Part shown: positions 34,688 through 44,168 of the stretch, one piece after another | How the letters are laid out: each line of letters begins with the position of its first letter | Position numbering within the stretch: position 1 is the stretch's first letter | From: an uncultured Acidiphilium sp. | GTDB lineage: Bacteria > Bacillota > Clostridia > Christensenellales > Borkfalkiaceae | Assembly: GCA_902495325.1 (NCBI GenBank) | Contig: CABUWK010000001.1 | Span: 71,078 to 135,077, forward strand | DNA: 64,000 bases | Reading direction: 5' to 3' | Notes under the pieces: generated by a model | Database searches by the model: none | Told to the model about the DNA's origin: nothing | The model's input: only the letters and a program-made list of their open reading frames with translations | Program-made: the position numbers and the translations under genes

Positions 34688-36100
34688 TTAAAGTGTCGCA
34701 ACGTTAATGAGCGAGGAATTTCCGCCCTTACCCGTAGGCGTTCCTCCCGTCATAACGATCGTATCGCCTTTTTTAACAAGCCCGCTCGCCTTCGCGGCAA
34801 GCGCGGCAAAATAAAAGAGAACGTCTACGGAAGAATATGCGTCGCTTTTAAACGGGATCACGCCCCACGAAAGGGCGAGTTTCTGAAACGCCTTTTCATT
34901 GGATGTCATCCCGATAATGGGGACTTCCGGGCGGAAACGGGAAACCATGCGCGCCGTCATGCCGGTATTCGTGCATACGACGATCGCTTTCGCCCCGAGG
35001 TCGTGCGCAAGCATGCACGCGGAGTGAGACAGAGACTCCGAAGACCCGGAAATAATGAATCTGTCGTTTTCGATCTGCTGAATGTATTCCGTGTTCTTTT
35101 CCGCCTGTTCGGCAATTTTCGCCATGGCGCGAACCGCTTCCACGGGGTATTCGCCTGCGGCGGTCTCGCCGGACAACATAACGGAACTCGTGCCGTCGTA
35201 CACGGCGTTTGCGACGTCGGAGATCTCCGCGCGGGTCGGGCGCGGACTGTGGATCATCGATTCGAGCATTTCCGTTGCGGTAATCACCCTTTTCCCGAGA
35301 ATGCGGCAGACGTCGATCATGTGTTTCTGCGTATTCGGAAGCTCCTCGTACGGCAATTCCACGCCGAGATCGCCTCTTGCGACCATCACACCGTCGGACG
35401 CTTTTACGATCTCTTCGAGATTGTCTACGCCGCGCTTGCTTTCGATCTTTGCAATCAGGTCGATATCCTCGCCGCCGTTCGCTTTCATGAATTCTCTTAC
35501 GACGCGGATATCGTCCGCACAGGAAACGAAGGACAACGCGACGAAATCGACCCCCTGCTTTATCCCGAACAACAGATCTTTTTTATCCTGTTCGGACAGA
35601 TAATCGAGCACGAGTTCTTTTCCCGGGAAAAACATACTCTTGTGATCGGAAGTCGTTCCGCCTTCCGTAACCTCGGTGATCACGTCGTTTCCCTTCACTT
35701 CCTTCACGCGGAAAGAGATCAGTCCGTTATTCAACAGGATCGTGTCTCCCGGTTTCATCACTTCGGCAAGATGGGAATAACTGACGGAAACCCTGGTCTC
35801 ATCCCCTTCCGCGGGATCGGAGGTAAAGGTGAATTCCTGCCCTTTTTTCAACAGGATCTTTCCGTTTTTATAAGTTCCCGTGCGGAATTCCGGACCTTTC
35901 GTATCGAGCAGAATGGGAAGAGGGATCTTCCGTTCTTCTCTGATCTCTTTGATGATCGCGATTTTTGCGGCATGCTCTTCATGCGTGCCGTGAGAAAAAT
36001 TAAGACGGCAGACGTTCATGCCCGCGTCGTACATGGCGGAAATCACTTCCTTCGTGCAGCTTGCGGGACCCAACGTACAAACGATTTTTGTCTTTTTCAT
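34688..36100 (-). CDS. pyk: Pyruvate kinase
   Basis: Pyk makes pyruvate and ATP from phosphoenolpyruvate. The N-terminal CTLGPAS, the metal/substrate segment RLNFSHG, ILLDTKGPEFRTG, the active-site signature LIAKIESKRGVDNL and MVARGDLGVEL are all present. 470 residues is the normal short form without the extra C-terminal PEP-utiliser domain. AGGAG precedes ATG 36100. It lies 32 bases after the rhamnosidase gene and so seems to be the distal gene of that operon. Confidence 0.97.
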   Translation of the reverse strand: MKKTKIVCTLGPASCTKEVISAMYDAGMNVCRLNFSHGTHEEHAAKIAIIKEIREERKIPLPILLDTKGPEFRTGTYKNGKILLKKGQEFTFTSDPAEGDETRVSVSYSHLAEVMKPGDTILLNNGLISFRVKEVKGNDVITEVTEGGTTSDHKSMFFPGKELVLDYLSEQDKKDLLFGIKQGVDFVALSFVSCADDIRVVREFMKANGGEDIDLIAKIESKRGVDNLEEIVKASDGVMVARGDLGVELPYEELPNTQKHMIDVCRILGKRVITATEMLESMIHSPRPTRAEISDVANAVYDGTSSVMLSGETAAGEYPVEAVRAMAKIAEQAEKNTEYIQQIENDRFIISGSSESLSHSACMLAHDLGAKAIVVCTNTGMTARMVSRFRPEVPIIGMTSNEKAFQKLALSWGVIPFKSDAYSSVDVLFYFAALAAKASGLVKKGDTIVMTGGTPTGKGGNSSLINVATL

Positions 36101-36132
36101 GCTTACTCCTTATATCTTTGTCTTTCTTTCCG

Positions 36133-39027
36133 TTATTTTCCGATAAGCGAAAAGGGAACGAAACTGTAACTGTCACGATAGTCGGGGCTTTCATACCCTT
36201 TCCATGTTCCGATAAAGTCGAAATTCTGCGGACCGACGGCAAGCGGTTCATATGTTTTGCAATGGAACGGACCGTAAAGATTGCGGTTTCCGCTGTAAAG
36301 CGTGATCGTGAGTTCATGTTCTCTTCCGTCCGCAAAAGCGGAGAGATCGAGCGCATCGCCGAACAGCATGCTCCTGACGAATTTCCCGTCGACGGAAACG
36401 TCGGCAACGGCATGTCTGCCGGAAAGCACAAGGGTGTCGTGTTCCTTGTCGATCGTGACTTTCTTTGAAAGAACGATATGTCCGGCAAAGAAGAGATATC
36501 CCTGTTCGGTAAGAGGTTTATCCGCAAGAACTTCGGAAACGGGCGCGGTCAGCTCGTAGTCGCCGTCCGAAAGATAACAGCCGTTTTCGAATTTCAGAGC
36601 TTTCTCCTTTACGCCGAAATCGCCGAGAAGATAGATCGCCTCGATCTCGCTGTCGTAAGACAGACAGTTTTTCAACGATTCTTTTTCGCCGCGCACGTCG
36701 TCGAGAACGAAATACACATAGTCGCGCTCATAAAAATCGACGCCGAGCACGATCTCGTTTTCACCCTTTTTAAGAGCCCCCGCGATATCCGCCGTGAGAA
36801 AACTTTTATCGAGCGTTCCGCCCGCTTTCAGACCGATCTCCTTTCCGTTTACACGGCAGGAGAAAATCCCCATGTTTTCACATTCCATACGGATGTTTCC
36901 GGGTAGAGTTTCCGCGCGGAAGGTGTATTTCAGCCAGATCCTGCCGCGGTATTTTTCGCCGATCAGCTTATAGAAAATTGCGGGAATATACGCCTTCTCT
37001 TCAAAGGAAACGCCGTCGTAAGAAAGATTTGCCTTATCGATCGCAAGCGTGTTCGGCGTGCGGGAAATCACCTTCCATTTTCCGCCGAGATCGATCTCTC
37101 CGCCCTGTTTCGCATATTCTTTCGTATAAGGCGCGTCGCTCTGAAGCAGGATCGCACTGCCGCCGTCTGCAAGGGTAAGCAGAACGTTTCCTTCCTTTGT
37201 TTCGGGCACGGAAGTTTCCAGCGTTTCGAGATCGAGAAGTACGGGATAACGCGACGGACAGCGCACGGTAAGACAGACGTTTCCGCCGCTCACGTTCACG
37301 ATATAAAGGAAATCGCCCGTTTTCCCCTTTCTGTATGCGGAATACACCCCTTGCACGTGCGGCGTTATCGTATACGGAAGAGAAGCGACGATGTCTTCTT
37401 CCGTCGCCGTGGCGTAAATTTCGTCAAAGGCATAAGGCTCCCCTTCAAGATATTTCGGTTTCTCGCCCGCAAGCACGAGCTTTCCGCCCTGTTTTACGAA
37501 TTCGCCGAGAAGAGCAAGCGTTGTTTTATCCATCCCTTCCGCTTCGGGAAGAACGACGAACTCGTAAGCGTAATTCCCGACGGTCAGTTTGCCGTTCTTC
37601 ACGCTTCCGTGGCGCGCCATCAGGTTTTCGTCTCCGTAATGATGAGGGATCTGCTCTCTCGAAAACCTGTCTATAAGTTCCTTAAAAGACAATTCAAGCG
37701 TTTTAATGCTTTCGAAATCGTCGTCGCGGTCAAAGGTGAGATAGGCAGACTTGATCGGATGCAGAAGAAGGACGTTCACTTCGTTTCTGCTCTCGGCGAT
37801 CAGATAGCCGAGGCGGGAAAAATATTCGTTGAAAAGCCCGTACCGTTCAAACCACGCCATATGTTCGGAATAAGTAAGCGGATAATCGCGCTTTCTCTCT
37901 CCGTGAATGGAATACGCCATCAGATGCTGACAAATCTGATTGACGCCGTTCACAAACTGCCAGTCGACAAGTTTTTTCAGTTCTCTCGGCGTAACGTCCC
38001 AGCCGCAGCAGGCGAACGTCTCGGTGATGGCAAGTTTTTTGCCGAGTTGCTCCGCACTCGAACCGAGTTGTTTGGGAGCGAGTTCGTCGCCGACGTTTCT
38101 CCCGAGCCAATCCATCCCGGGAATATGTTCGTATTCGTAAAAATCCATCAGCCCGCCGCAGCACCACATTTGCGTGAACAGGCGGGATTCCTCGATGTCG
38201 TGCCCGGTGATACGGCATCCGTTTTCGTTGCACCAATCGTAAATTTGTTTGATAAAACTGTCGATAAACTGCTTATGAGCGCAGTTCCAGTAAAGATACC
38301 GGAACCGTTTGCTCCCTTCGGCGTCGCAGAAAAGCTTGCCGAGTTCTTCCCACAGATCCACGCCGTACTTTTTCATGCGCTCTGTCAGGCAGGGAGAATA
38401 AGGCGTTTCCCAACGGTAATACTGCGGCTCGTCGGTAAAGAACCCGAGCATGTATTTTCCGAAATCGTCGCCGAGTTCTTTTTTATAACGCTCGTGCGTA
38501 AGATCGATAAACTTTCTCACGATCGCGGGATTCATCACGTCAACGACGGAAGGATTCGTTTTTACGGATACGTTAAGATACGTTCCTTCCCCTTTGCTCT
38601 CGCTCACGCGGACGCATTTCCCGTCTTTTACAAGGTAACTCGCATTCGCGGAAGGATCGAAATCGCCGACCGTTCTCACGAGATATTGTTCGTGGTTGGC
38701 AGGGTCTTCGAGAAGTTTCATCCCGGCAAAACCGCTCGGCCAGCCGTTTTCGTCATATCCCCACGCTTCCATTCCGAGCTCTTTCGCCCGTTCGGTGCAG
38801 GCGCGGATACAGTCGAACCACTCTTTGCTGAGATATTCCGTTTTCAGTCCGCCGCGGGCATGCATGAAGAAACCGCCGATCCCTTTTTCTTTCATCTGGT
38901 CGATCTGACGAAGAAGTTCTTCCTTCTTTAAATCGTCGTTCCAGCTCCAGAAGGGACGCGGGCGATAACCGGACAGTCCCCCCTGTAAATTTTCTTTTAA
39001 TGTTTTTATATCGAATTCGCGATCCAT
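36133..39027 (-). CDS. Alpha-L-rhamnosidase, GH106 family
   Basis: A 964-residue glycosidase that would release L-rhamnose from plant or host glycans. The N-terminal RPRPFWSWNDDLKKEELLRQI and MKEKGIGGFFMHARGG are hallmark GH106 features of the TIM-barrel domain, followed by GFFTDEPQYYRW and the later beta-sandwich domains. No signal peptide is visible, so it acts inside the cell on imported oligosaccharides or is exported by another route. Upstream neighbours are UPF0210 and an ACT protein, downstream pyk. The sugar fits rhaB at 31 kb. Confidence 0.85.
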   Translation of the reverse strand: MDREFDIKTLKENLQGGLSGYRPRPFWSWNDDLKKEELLRQIDQMKEKGIGGFFMHARGGLKTEYLSKEWFDCIRACTERAKELGMEAWGYDENGWPSGFAGMKLLEDPANHEQYLVRTVGDFDPSANASYLVKDGKCVRVSESKGEGTYLNVSVKTNPSVVDVMNPAIVRKFIDLTHERYKKELGDDFGKYMLGFFTDEPQYYRWETPYSPCLTERMKKYGVDLWEELGKLFCDAEGSKRFRYLYWNCAHKQFIDSFIKQIYDWCNENGCRITGHDIEESRLFTQMWCCGGLMDFYEYEHIPGMDWLGRNVGDELAPKQLGSSAEQLGKKLAITETFACCGWDVTPRELKKLVDWQFVNGVNQICQHLMAYSIHGERKRDYPLTYSEHMAWFERYGLFNEYFSRLGYLIAESRNEVNVLLLHPIKSAYLTFDRDDDFESIKTLELSFKELIDRFSREQIPHHYGDENLMARHGSVKNGKLTVGNYAYEFVVLPEAEGMDKTTLALLGEFVKQGGKLVLAGEKPKYLEGEPYAFDEIYATATEEDIVASLPYTITPHVQGVYSAYRKGKTGDFLYIVNVSGGNVCLTVRCPSRYPVLLDLETLETSVPETKEGNVLLTLADGGSAILLQSDAPYTKEYAKQGGEIDLGGKWKVISRTPNTLAIDKANLSYDGVSFEEKAYIPAIFYKLIGEKYRGRIWLKYTFRAETLPGNIRMECENMGIFSCRVNGKEIGLKAGGTLDKSFLTADIAGALKKGENEIVLGVDFYERDYVYFVLDDVRGEKESLKNCLSYDSEIEAIYLLGDFGVKEKALKFENGCYLSDGDYELTAPVSEVLADKPLTEQGYLFFAGHIVLSKKVTIDKEHDTLVLSGRHAVADVSVDGKFVRSMLFGDALDLSAFADGREHELTITLYSGNRNLYGPFHCKTYEPLAVGPQNFDFIGTWKGYESPDYRDSYSFVPFSLIGK

Positions 39028-39046
39028 AATAACCGATACCTCCCGT

Positions 39047-40402
39047 TCAGTTTTTGTTGCCGTGCGCGGGCGCGGGAATCTGCCCGCCCCTCGAAATAAA
39101 CTTTTCGGCGGAAGGCGTTTTCACCGCCATGATCGGCGCAAATCCGAGCAAGCCGCCGAATTCCGCCGTATCTCCGACCGTCTTTCCCGGAACGGGAATA
39201 ATTCTGACAGCCGTCGTTTTGTTGTTCACCATACCGATCGCCGCCTCGTCTGCCAATATGGCGGAAATCGTGGAAGCGGGCGTATCTCCCGGCACGGCAA
39301 CCATATCGATGCCGACGCTGCACACCGCGGTCATCGCCTCGAGTTTATCTAAGGAAAGCGTTCCGCTTTTTGCCCCTTCGATCATGCCGATATCTTCGCT
39401 GACGGGGATAAACGCCCCCGAAAGCCCGCCGACTTTCGAACTTGCCATCATGCCGCCCTTTTTCACGGCGTCGTTTAAAATAGCAAGGCAAGCCGTCGTT
39501 CCGTGCGTTCCGACTTTTTCAAGTCCCATTTCCTCGAGGATGCGCCCCACGCTGTCTCCTTCCACGGGAGTCGGCGCAAGGGAGAGATCGACGATACCGA
39601 ATTCCGCACCGAGTCTCTTTGCCGATTCCTTTGCGATGAGTTCTCCCACGCGGGTGATCTTGAATGCCGTTCTCTTGATCGTTTCCGCCATTTCGGTCAC
39701 GTTTGCATGCGGAACGTCCTTCAGCGCGTGATAAACGACACCGGGACCGGAAATCCCTACGCTGATCACGCACTCCCCTTCACCCACGCCGTGAAACGCC
39801 CCCGCCATAAACGGATTGTCTTCTACCGCGTTGCAGAAAGCCACGAATTTCGCGCAACCGAATCCGTCTCTGCCGGAAGTTAAGTCTGCCGTTTCCTTCA
39901 CGATTTTTCCGATCAGATCGATCGCATCGAGATTGATCCCCGAACGGGTGGATCCGACGTTTACGGAAGAACAGAGAATATCGGTATCCCTGAGCACCTC
40001 GGGGATCGTGTGCAGAAAATTGCGTTCCTGCGCCGTCATTCCCTTCGGCACGAGCGCGCTGTATCCGCCCACGAAATCGACGCCGACTTCTTTCCCCGCT
40101 TTGTCGAGGGCATGCGCGATCTTTCTCCCGTCGCCGCCGAAAGGCTCGCAAAGAAGAGAAACGGGGGTAACGGAGATCCGCTTGTTTACGATCGGTACGC
40201 CGTATGTTCGGGAAAGATCGTCCGCCGTTTTCACGAGATCCCCTGCGCGACGGCAGATCAGATCGTAACACTTTTTCGCCGTTTCGTCCGCCGTGGCGGA
40301 AATGCAGGATAAAAGGGAAAGCCCCATCGTGACCGTCCTCACGTCAAAATGGTCTTTCCTCACCATATTTATCGTTTCCAGTATGTCTGCATGATCGATC
40401 AT
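39047..40402 (-). CDS. UPF0210 (PFL-like) family protein
   Basis: A 451-residue conserved protein of the UPF0210 family, distantly related to pyruvate formate-lyase/glycyl radical folds and of unknown reaction. Characteristic sections are the glycine-rich [30 protein letters not shown] and the C-terminal [15 protein letters not shown] 40402 starts one base after the stop of the ACT-domain gene. The ACT-UPF0210 pair is conserved in many Firmicutes and archaea, suggesting the ACT protein regulates it by binding an amino acid. Confidence 0.9.
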   Translation of the reverse strand: MIDHADILETINMVRKDHFDVRTVTMGLSLLSCISATADETAKKCYDLICRRAGDLVKTADDLSRTYGVPIVNKRISVTPVSLLCEPFGGDGRKIAHALDKAGKEVGVDFVGGYSALVPKGMTAQERNFLHTIPEVLRDTDILCSSVNVGSTRSGINLDAIDLIGKIVKETADLTSGRDGFGCAKFVAFCNAVEDNPFMAGAFHGVGEGECVISVGISGPGVVYHALKDVPHANVTEMAETIKRTAFKITRVGELIAKESAKRLGAEFGIVDLSLAPTPVEGDSVGRILEEMGLEKVGTHGTTACLAILNDAVKKGGMMASSKVGGLSGAFIPVSEDIGMIEGAKSGTLSLDKLEAMTAVCSVGIDMVAVPGDTPASTISAILADEAAIGMVNNKTTAVRIIPVPGKTVGDTAEFGGLLGFAPIMAVKTPSAEKFISRGGQIPAPAHGNKN

Positions 40403-40403
40403 A

Positions 40404-40673
40404 TTACACCCTGTGCATCGCGCTGTAAATCTTGTCGCTGCGGACAAAGATCTCAACGCCGATCTCTTTTCCGAGTTTGTCGAACGCCTCCGAAAGCGAG
40501 GAGATCGTAACGTCTGCCTTTTCAAGCGAAACGAGCATGATCATGGTAAAATTGCCCTGCATAATCGTCTGGCTGATGTCCTCTACGTTCACTTCGTGAT
40601 CCGCAAGCAGTCCCGTAATTTTTGCTATGATGCCCGGCTTATCTTTGCCGAGTACCGTTATAAATGCCTTCAC
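40404..40673 (-). CDS. ACT-domain protein, UPF0237 family
   Basis: An 89-residue single ACT domain ([33 protein letters not shown]), the size of the UPF0237/GcvR-like family. It starts at GTG 40673 with GGAGGG 7 bases upstream; the longer frame is not supported by a ribosome site. It is the first gene of the ACT-UPF0210-rhamnosidase-pyk group. Confidence 0.9.
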   Translation of the reverse strand: MKAFITVLGKDKPGIIAKITGLLADHEVNVEDISQTIMQGNFTMIMLVSLEKADVTISSLSEAFDKLGKEIGVEIFVRSDKIYSAMHRV

Positions 40674-40719
40674 AAACACCCTCCGGCAGAAAAGAATCTC
40701 TTTTCCTTTTTTCCCTCTT

Positions 40720-40748
40720 ATTATACTAAAATCGGAGCAAAAAAACAA
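40720..40748 (-). promoter_or_regulatory. Candidate promoter of the ACT-UPF0210 operon
   Basis: TTGTTT (40743-40748) and TATAAT (40720-40725), spacer 17, minus strand. Confidence 0.55.
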
Positions 40749-40874
40749 GAATAACAGGACAGAAATTTTTTCGGGAAAGTAAAATTTTCGTAAAAGAAAA
40801 CGATCTCTTCCCGCCCTGCCCGCTTCCGACCGATTTACCGGGAAAGGAACACCCTGCCGGGAGAACAATAAAAG

Positions 40875-40907
40875 AAGTCGTAAACCATGCAATCAGGTTT
40901 ACGACTT
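40875..40907 (-). terminator. Terminator of the lipoprotein gene
   Basis: AAGTCGTAAACC and GGTTTACGACTT form a 12-base stem, followed on the minus strand by CTTTTATTGTT. Confidence 0.7.
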
Positions 40908-40943
40908 CACAATATTCCGGATAAAAAAGGATGATCGGAAGTG

Positions 40944-41483
40944 CTACGATTCGCTCACGGCGGCGAGAAAAGCATTCATATCGTCTGCGGGAAACGTAAG
41001 AACAAGAAACAATCCGTCAACGTCTCTGTACCTCGAGCCGCGATAGGGCACCGCAATAACCGCACCCGACCAAAAGACCAGCAGAAGTGCGTCATACTGC
41101 AAATTGCCCCACGTAAAACGATTGTAATTGTCTTTTAATTCTCCCGTAAATTTCCGCCGCTGATCGTAACGAAATTCCAGACAAAAAACCGTCTCCTTCC
41201 ATTTACTTATATTCCTTTTTGAAAACGGACCTTTTATTGAACTCGTTCCTTCTAATGTAGCAGAAAGCTTTTCAAATGCACTGTAAACGGAATCAATCTC
41301 CTCTTGCTTCAGAGATTTTTCTTTTCCGTTTTTTATCGACATGATTTGCTCCGGTTTTTCCGCAAACGTTTCCGTTTCCAGCGGCGTTTTATTTTTTACG
41401 CTGTGTTTTGAAAATATGGCACATCCGCTTGTCGCAAATACGGTAAACGCCAGCATTAACGCCAAAATTATTTTTGCTTTCAT
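40944..41483 (-). CDS. Uncharacterised lipoprotein
   Basis: A 179-residue protein with a lipoprotein signal peptide: hydrophobic core after MKAKII and the lipobox ATSGC with Cys21. The mature part is basic and mixed alpha/beta; I do not recognise a family. AAAGGGGGAAAT precedes ATG 41483. Its promoter contains a perfect palindrome between the -35 and -10 boxes, so expression is probably repressor-controlled. It is a single gene with its own terminator. Confidence 0.7.
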   Translation of the reverse strand: MKAKIILALMLAFTVFATSGCAIFSKHSVKNKTPLETETFAEKPEQIMSIKNGKEKSLKQEEIDSVYSAFEKLSATLEGTSSIKGPFSKRNISKWKETVFCLEFRYDQRRKFTGELKDNYNRFTWGNLQYDALLLVFWSGAVIAVPYRGSRYRDVDGLFLVLTFPADDMNAFLAAVSES

Positions 41484-41516
41484 ATTTCCCCCTTTACCTT
41501 CTTACTTTACACCGGA

Positions 41517-41545
41517 ATTATAACATGACAGATTAAATCTGTCAA
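41517..41545 (-). promoter_or_regulatory. SigA promoter with embedded operator (lipoprotein gene)
   Basis: TTGACA (41540-41545) and TATAAT (41517-41522), spacer 17. The 19-base palindrome TGACAGATTTAATCTGTCA (minus strand, 41526-41544) covers the -35 box and most of the spacer, an ideal place for a repressor. Confidence 0.8.
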
Positions 41546-41607
41546 TAGTAATTTTAAAATTTTCACAAAAGGTGACAACGCACGGAAAATTGCACATTCC
41601 GGGCAAC

Positions 41608-41641
41608 GAAAAAGAGCGACCTTATAAAAGATCGCCCTTTG
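41608..41641 (-). terminator. rplU-rpmA terminator
   Basis: On the minus strand, AGGGCGATC pairs with GGTCGCTCT around TTTTATAA and is followed by TTTTT. Confidence 0.7.
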
Positions 41642-41656
41642 TTTTAAGCCAAAGAA

Positions 41657-41932
41657 TTATTCGGCAGCGTAAACGCTGACCTGCTTTTTATCTCTGCCGA
41701 GTCTTTCGAATTTAACGACGCCGTCGATCAATGCGTACAGCGTATCGTCGCTTCCGATACCGACATTGTTGCCGGGATGGAACTTCGTGCCTCTCTGTCT
41801 CACAAGGATGTTGCCCGCAAGAACCGCCTGTCCGTCCGAACGCTTTGCGCCGAGACGTTTCGCCTTGCTGTCACGACCGTTTCTGGTACTACCGACACCT
41901 TTCTTATGTGCGAATAAACTGATCAATAACAT
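41657..41932 (-). CDS. rpmA: Ribosomal protein L27 with short N-terminal extension
   Basis: A large-subunit protein whose N-terminus reaches the peptidyl-transferase centre. The body [24 protein letters not shown] is typical. Here it begins [12 protein letters not shown], and GGAGGG 8 bases before ATG 41932 shows that the extension is translated. In Firmicutes a longer extension ending in FFA is cut off by the protease Prp, whose gene normally lies between rplU and rpmA. Here the two genes are only 19 bases apart and no prp is present. Confidence 0.93.
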   Translation of the reverse strand: MLLISLFAHKKGVGSTRNGRDSKAKRLGAKRSDGQAVLAGNILVRQRGTKFHPGNNVGIGSDDTLYALIDGVVKFERLGRDKKQVSVYAAE

Positions 41933-41951
41933 TATTAAGCCCTCCTCACGA

Positions 41952-42260
41952 TTACTTCGCGGCGATCTCGACAATCTTCACTCTCGTGTAAGGCTGTCTG
42001 TGACCCTGCTTCTTTCTCTCGTTCTTCTTCGCTTTGTACTTGAAGACGATAACTTTCTTTGCCTTGTACTGTTCGGTAACTTCCGCTACTGCTTTGTAGC
42101 CCGCAACGTCTTTCGCCGTTTTGATCCCGTTTTCGTCGGACACGAGAAGAACGTTGAATTCAACCTTCGCTCCCACTTCGACGTCGAGTTTTTCAAGCGT
42201 AAGAACGTCGTTTACCGCCGCTTTGTACTGCTTGCTGCCGTTTTCGATAATGGCGTACAT
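41952..42260 (-). CDS. rplU: Ribosomal protein L21
   Basis: A 102-residue large-subunit protein, starting [14 protein letters not shown], with the C-terminal [17 protein letters not shown] signature. GGAGG precedes ATG 42260. It is co-transcribed with rpmA from a strong promoter about 165 nt upstream, leaving an L21-type leader. Confidence 0.96.
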   Translation of the reverse strand: MYAIIENGSKQYKAAVNDVLTLEKLDVEVGAKVEFNVLLVSDENGIKTAKDVAGYKAVAEVTEQYKAKKVIVFKYKAKKNERKKQGHRQPYTRVKIVEIAAK

Positions 42261-42425
42261 GAAAAATAGACCTCCTTAAGTCTAATCTCGCCGGGACGCG
42301 CCGATTCCTCCGCAACAAAACGAAGACATCGCCGAACGCGGAAGCGCGGCTTCACGGGGCGAGACGACATTTGCCGCATAAAATTTTACGGTTACGTCTG
42401 CTTGGTTGCCCTTCCCGAGCGGTTC
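42261..42425 (-). promoter_or_regulatory. Ribosomal protein leader of rplU-rpmA
   Basis: About 165 nt of untranslated leader between the promoter and rplU, GC-rich and able to pair (CTCGCCCCGTGAAGCCGC near 42350 and CCCGGCGAG near 42285). The position and length fit the L21 leader known in Firmicutes, where the ribosomal protein controls its own mRNA. Covariation was not checked. Confidence 0.5.
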
Positions 42426-42431
42426 TTTACT

Positions 42432-42460
42432 ATTATACTCTTATTTTCATCGCTTGTCAA
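42432..42460 (-). promoter_or_regulatory. rplU promoter
   Basis: Perfect TTGACA (42455-42460) and TATAAT (42432-42437), spacer 17, minus strand. Confidence 0.85.
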
Positions 42461-42521
42461 ACGATTTTATCCCGTTCAGACGGATAGTCATCCGATTTCC
42501 GGCGTTTTAAGCGGAAAATTT

Positions 42522-43493
42522 TTATCCGTTTCCGATTTCCGGCGCAAAATAATGCGAATAACTGAACGAAAGGATCACCGAGGCGTACCGATTTGCGATC
42601 TCCCGTTGCCGTTTTATTCTGCTTTCCGTTGCATAGCGATTTTTCTCGCAGGTAAAAAACTCGATATTAACGCCGAACCTGCATTTTCCAACACGTTCCG
42701 CAGCGGTGTAAAACGCGGATAAAAACTCATTCACTTCTCTTTCCGTATCAACAGTAAACCCGGGAGCGGCATTGCCGGAACCGTCCTGCGGGGCAACGAT
42801 ATCGTATTCTCTGAAATCGATCGAAGAAAAAAGTCTTTCCGCAAAATCGTATATTCCCCTTTTGCTCATTTTGTAAAGCCCGCTTTTATAGGGCGAAAGG
42901 ATAAGAGGATACCCGGGGGCGAGCTCATTCAGTTTTCCGATCAGCACATTACAGGTTTCCGCCCAGTATTTTTCGTAGCGGAAGGGGTTAGTATACATCT
43001 CAAAAGGCATATAAAAACCTTTAAAGGACTTGTAATTTTTTCCCGCTTTATAGGCAAGTTCCGCCGCTTCCGCCTGAAAGTTTCCCCACCGATCCGCATT
43101 TTTGCGGTAAAGTTTCGTTTTCCACCACAGATCGCTCGACGCCAGCCCGAGGTATACGCCGAAATCTTTCTTTTCCGCAACGGCAAGAAGGGCGTTTACC
43201 GTTTCGTCCGGAAAAACGTTTCCGGAATCGTCTGCCGCGAGAAATCCGTTTTCGTCAAACTCGCACGTACTTTGCAGGATAATCGCGCTATAGCCTTGCT
43301 TTTCAAGTCCGGAAATGTGTTTTTCCCAATCGTCCGCGGTAAACTTTTTACAATACCACAGCTGAATGAAATCGACCGTTTCGCGTAAATTTTCCCTCGT
43401 TTCCTTTTCAAGATAAGTCACCCTGCCGATCCCGCAGGAGCATAGCAGCATACAGAAGGCGATCAATGCGGAAAACAATATTCTTTTCTTCAT
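42522..43493 (-). CDS. DUF4434-like lipoprotein (glycosidase-like TIM barrel)
   Basis: A 323-residue secreted lipoprotein. The signal peptide ends in the lipobox LLCSC with Cys20. The mature part, with segments DFIQLWYCKKFTADDW, YSAIILQ and FKGFYMPFE, resembles DUF4434 proteins, predicted TIM barrels related to glycoside hydrolases. No activity is established. GGGAG precedes ATG 43493, and the gene is divergent from the helical protein at 43560. Confidence 0.65.
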   Translation of the reverse strand: MKKRILFSALIAFCMLLCSCGIGRVTYLEKETRENLRETVDFIQLWYCKKFTADDWEKHISGLEKQGYSAIILQSTCEFDENGFLAADDSGNVFPDETVNALLAVAEKKDFGVYLGLASSDLWWKTKLYRKNADRWGNFQAEAAELAYKAGKNYKSFKGFYMPFEMYTNPFRYEKYWAETCNVLIGKLNELAPGYPLILSPYKSGLYKMSKRGIYDFAERLFSSIDFREYDIVAPQDGSGNAAPGFTVDTEREVNEFLSAFYTAAERVGKCRFGVNIEFFTCEKNRYATESRIKRQREIANRYASVILSFSYSHYFAPEIGNG

Positions 43494-43559
43494 TTTATTT
43501 TCTCCCGTTACGGAATATTTTCTCTTAAGCGCAACAAACTAAGCAAAAGGAGAATTGCC

Positions 43560-44000
43560 ATGGAAGTTAACAATTTAAGCAAAGAAGTTCTGATTTCTCT
43601 CTACAAAAACGCCCATATCGCCCTGCAATCCATTTCCGACGTCATGAAGGAAACAGATGACGAAAAAATGCGGCAGGAGCTCATCGAAGAATACGACGGC
43701 TACGAAAAATACGTAGGAAAACTGAGTTCTTACCTGCGCGAAAACGGCGTGGAAGCGAAAGAAGTCGGTTTTATGCAGAAAACAATGATGAAAGCCAGCG
43801 TAAAAATGAACGTGATGGCGGACGATTCCCGCTCGCACATCGCGGAAATGATGATAAAAGGCACGGTAAACGGCATCACGGAACTGACTGAGCTTTTAAA
43901 CGGCAACGGAAAAGAACTTTCCGACGAAGTCCGCGCCTTTGCGGAAGAACTGAAAGAACTGGAAGAAGGTTACGAAGACCGCCTGAAAAAGCTTTTATAA
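43560..44000 (+). CDS. Helical, ferritin-like protein of unknown function
   Basis: A 146-residue protein predicted to be all alpha-helical with four long helices, for example LISLYKNAHIALQSISDVM and MRQELIEEYDGYEKYVGKL. The spacing and acidic residues recall DUF2383-type ferritin-like proteins of Clostridia, but metal ligands are not obvious. AAAGGAG precedes ATG 43560. Two copies of an AGGCTTGGCATTCG-type repeat follow the stop. Confidence 0.6.
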   Translation: MEVNNLSKEVLISLYKNAHIALQSISDVMKETDDEKMRQELIEEYDGYEKYVGKLSSYLRENGVEAKEVGFMQKTMMKASVKMNVMADDSRSHIAEMMIKGTVNGITELTELLNGNGKELSDEVRAFAEELKELEEGYEDRLKKLL

Positions 44001-44035
44001 AACAGAAACGATTTTTACCTTTTAAGGTTTCACAA

Positions 44036-44106
44036 GCTTGGCATTCGGTATCAATAGGCTTGGCATTCGTTATTACTGACTATTTTTACGGCGAATGATA
44101 AGCCTA
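44036..44106. repeat. GCTTGGCATTCG repeat, two copies, second forming a hairpin
   Basis: AGCTTGGCATTCG (44036-44048) and AGGCTTGGCATTCG (44057-44070) are direct repeats. The second pairs with CGAATGATAAGCCT (44093-44106). A related copy is at 62922-62946. Confidence 0.65.
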
Positions 44107-44168
44107 AGGATCCCTGCCCGCATAAACGACACCGGGCACTTCCCGGAAGCCGCCTTTTTATACGAAAG

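Noticed and set aside
37351..38931. Roughly 526-codon plus-strand frame opposite the rhamnosidase
   Set aside because: Shadow frame; the minus strand gives a clear GH106 enzyme.
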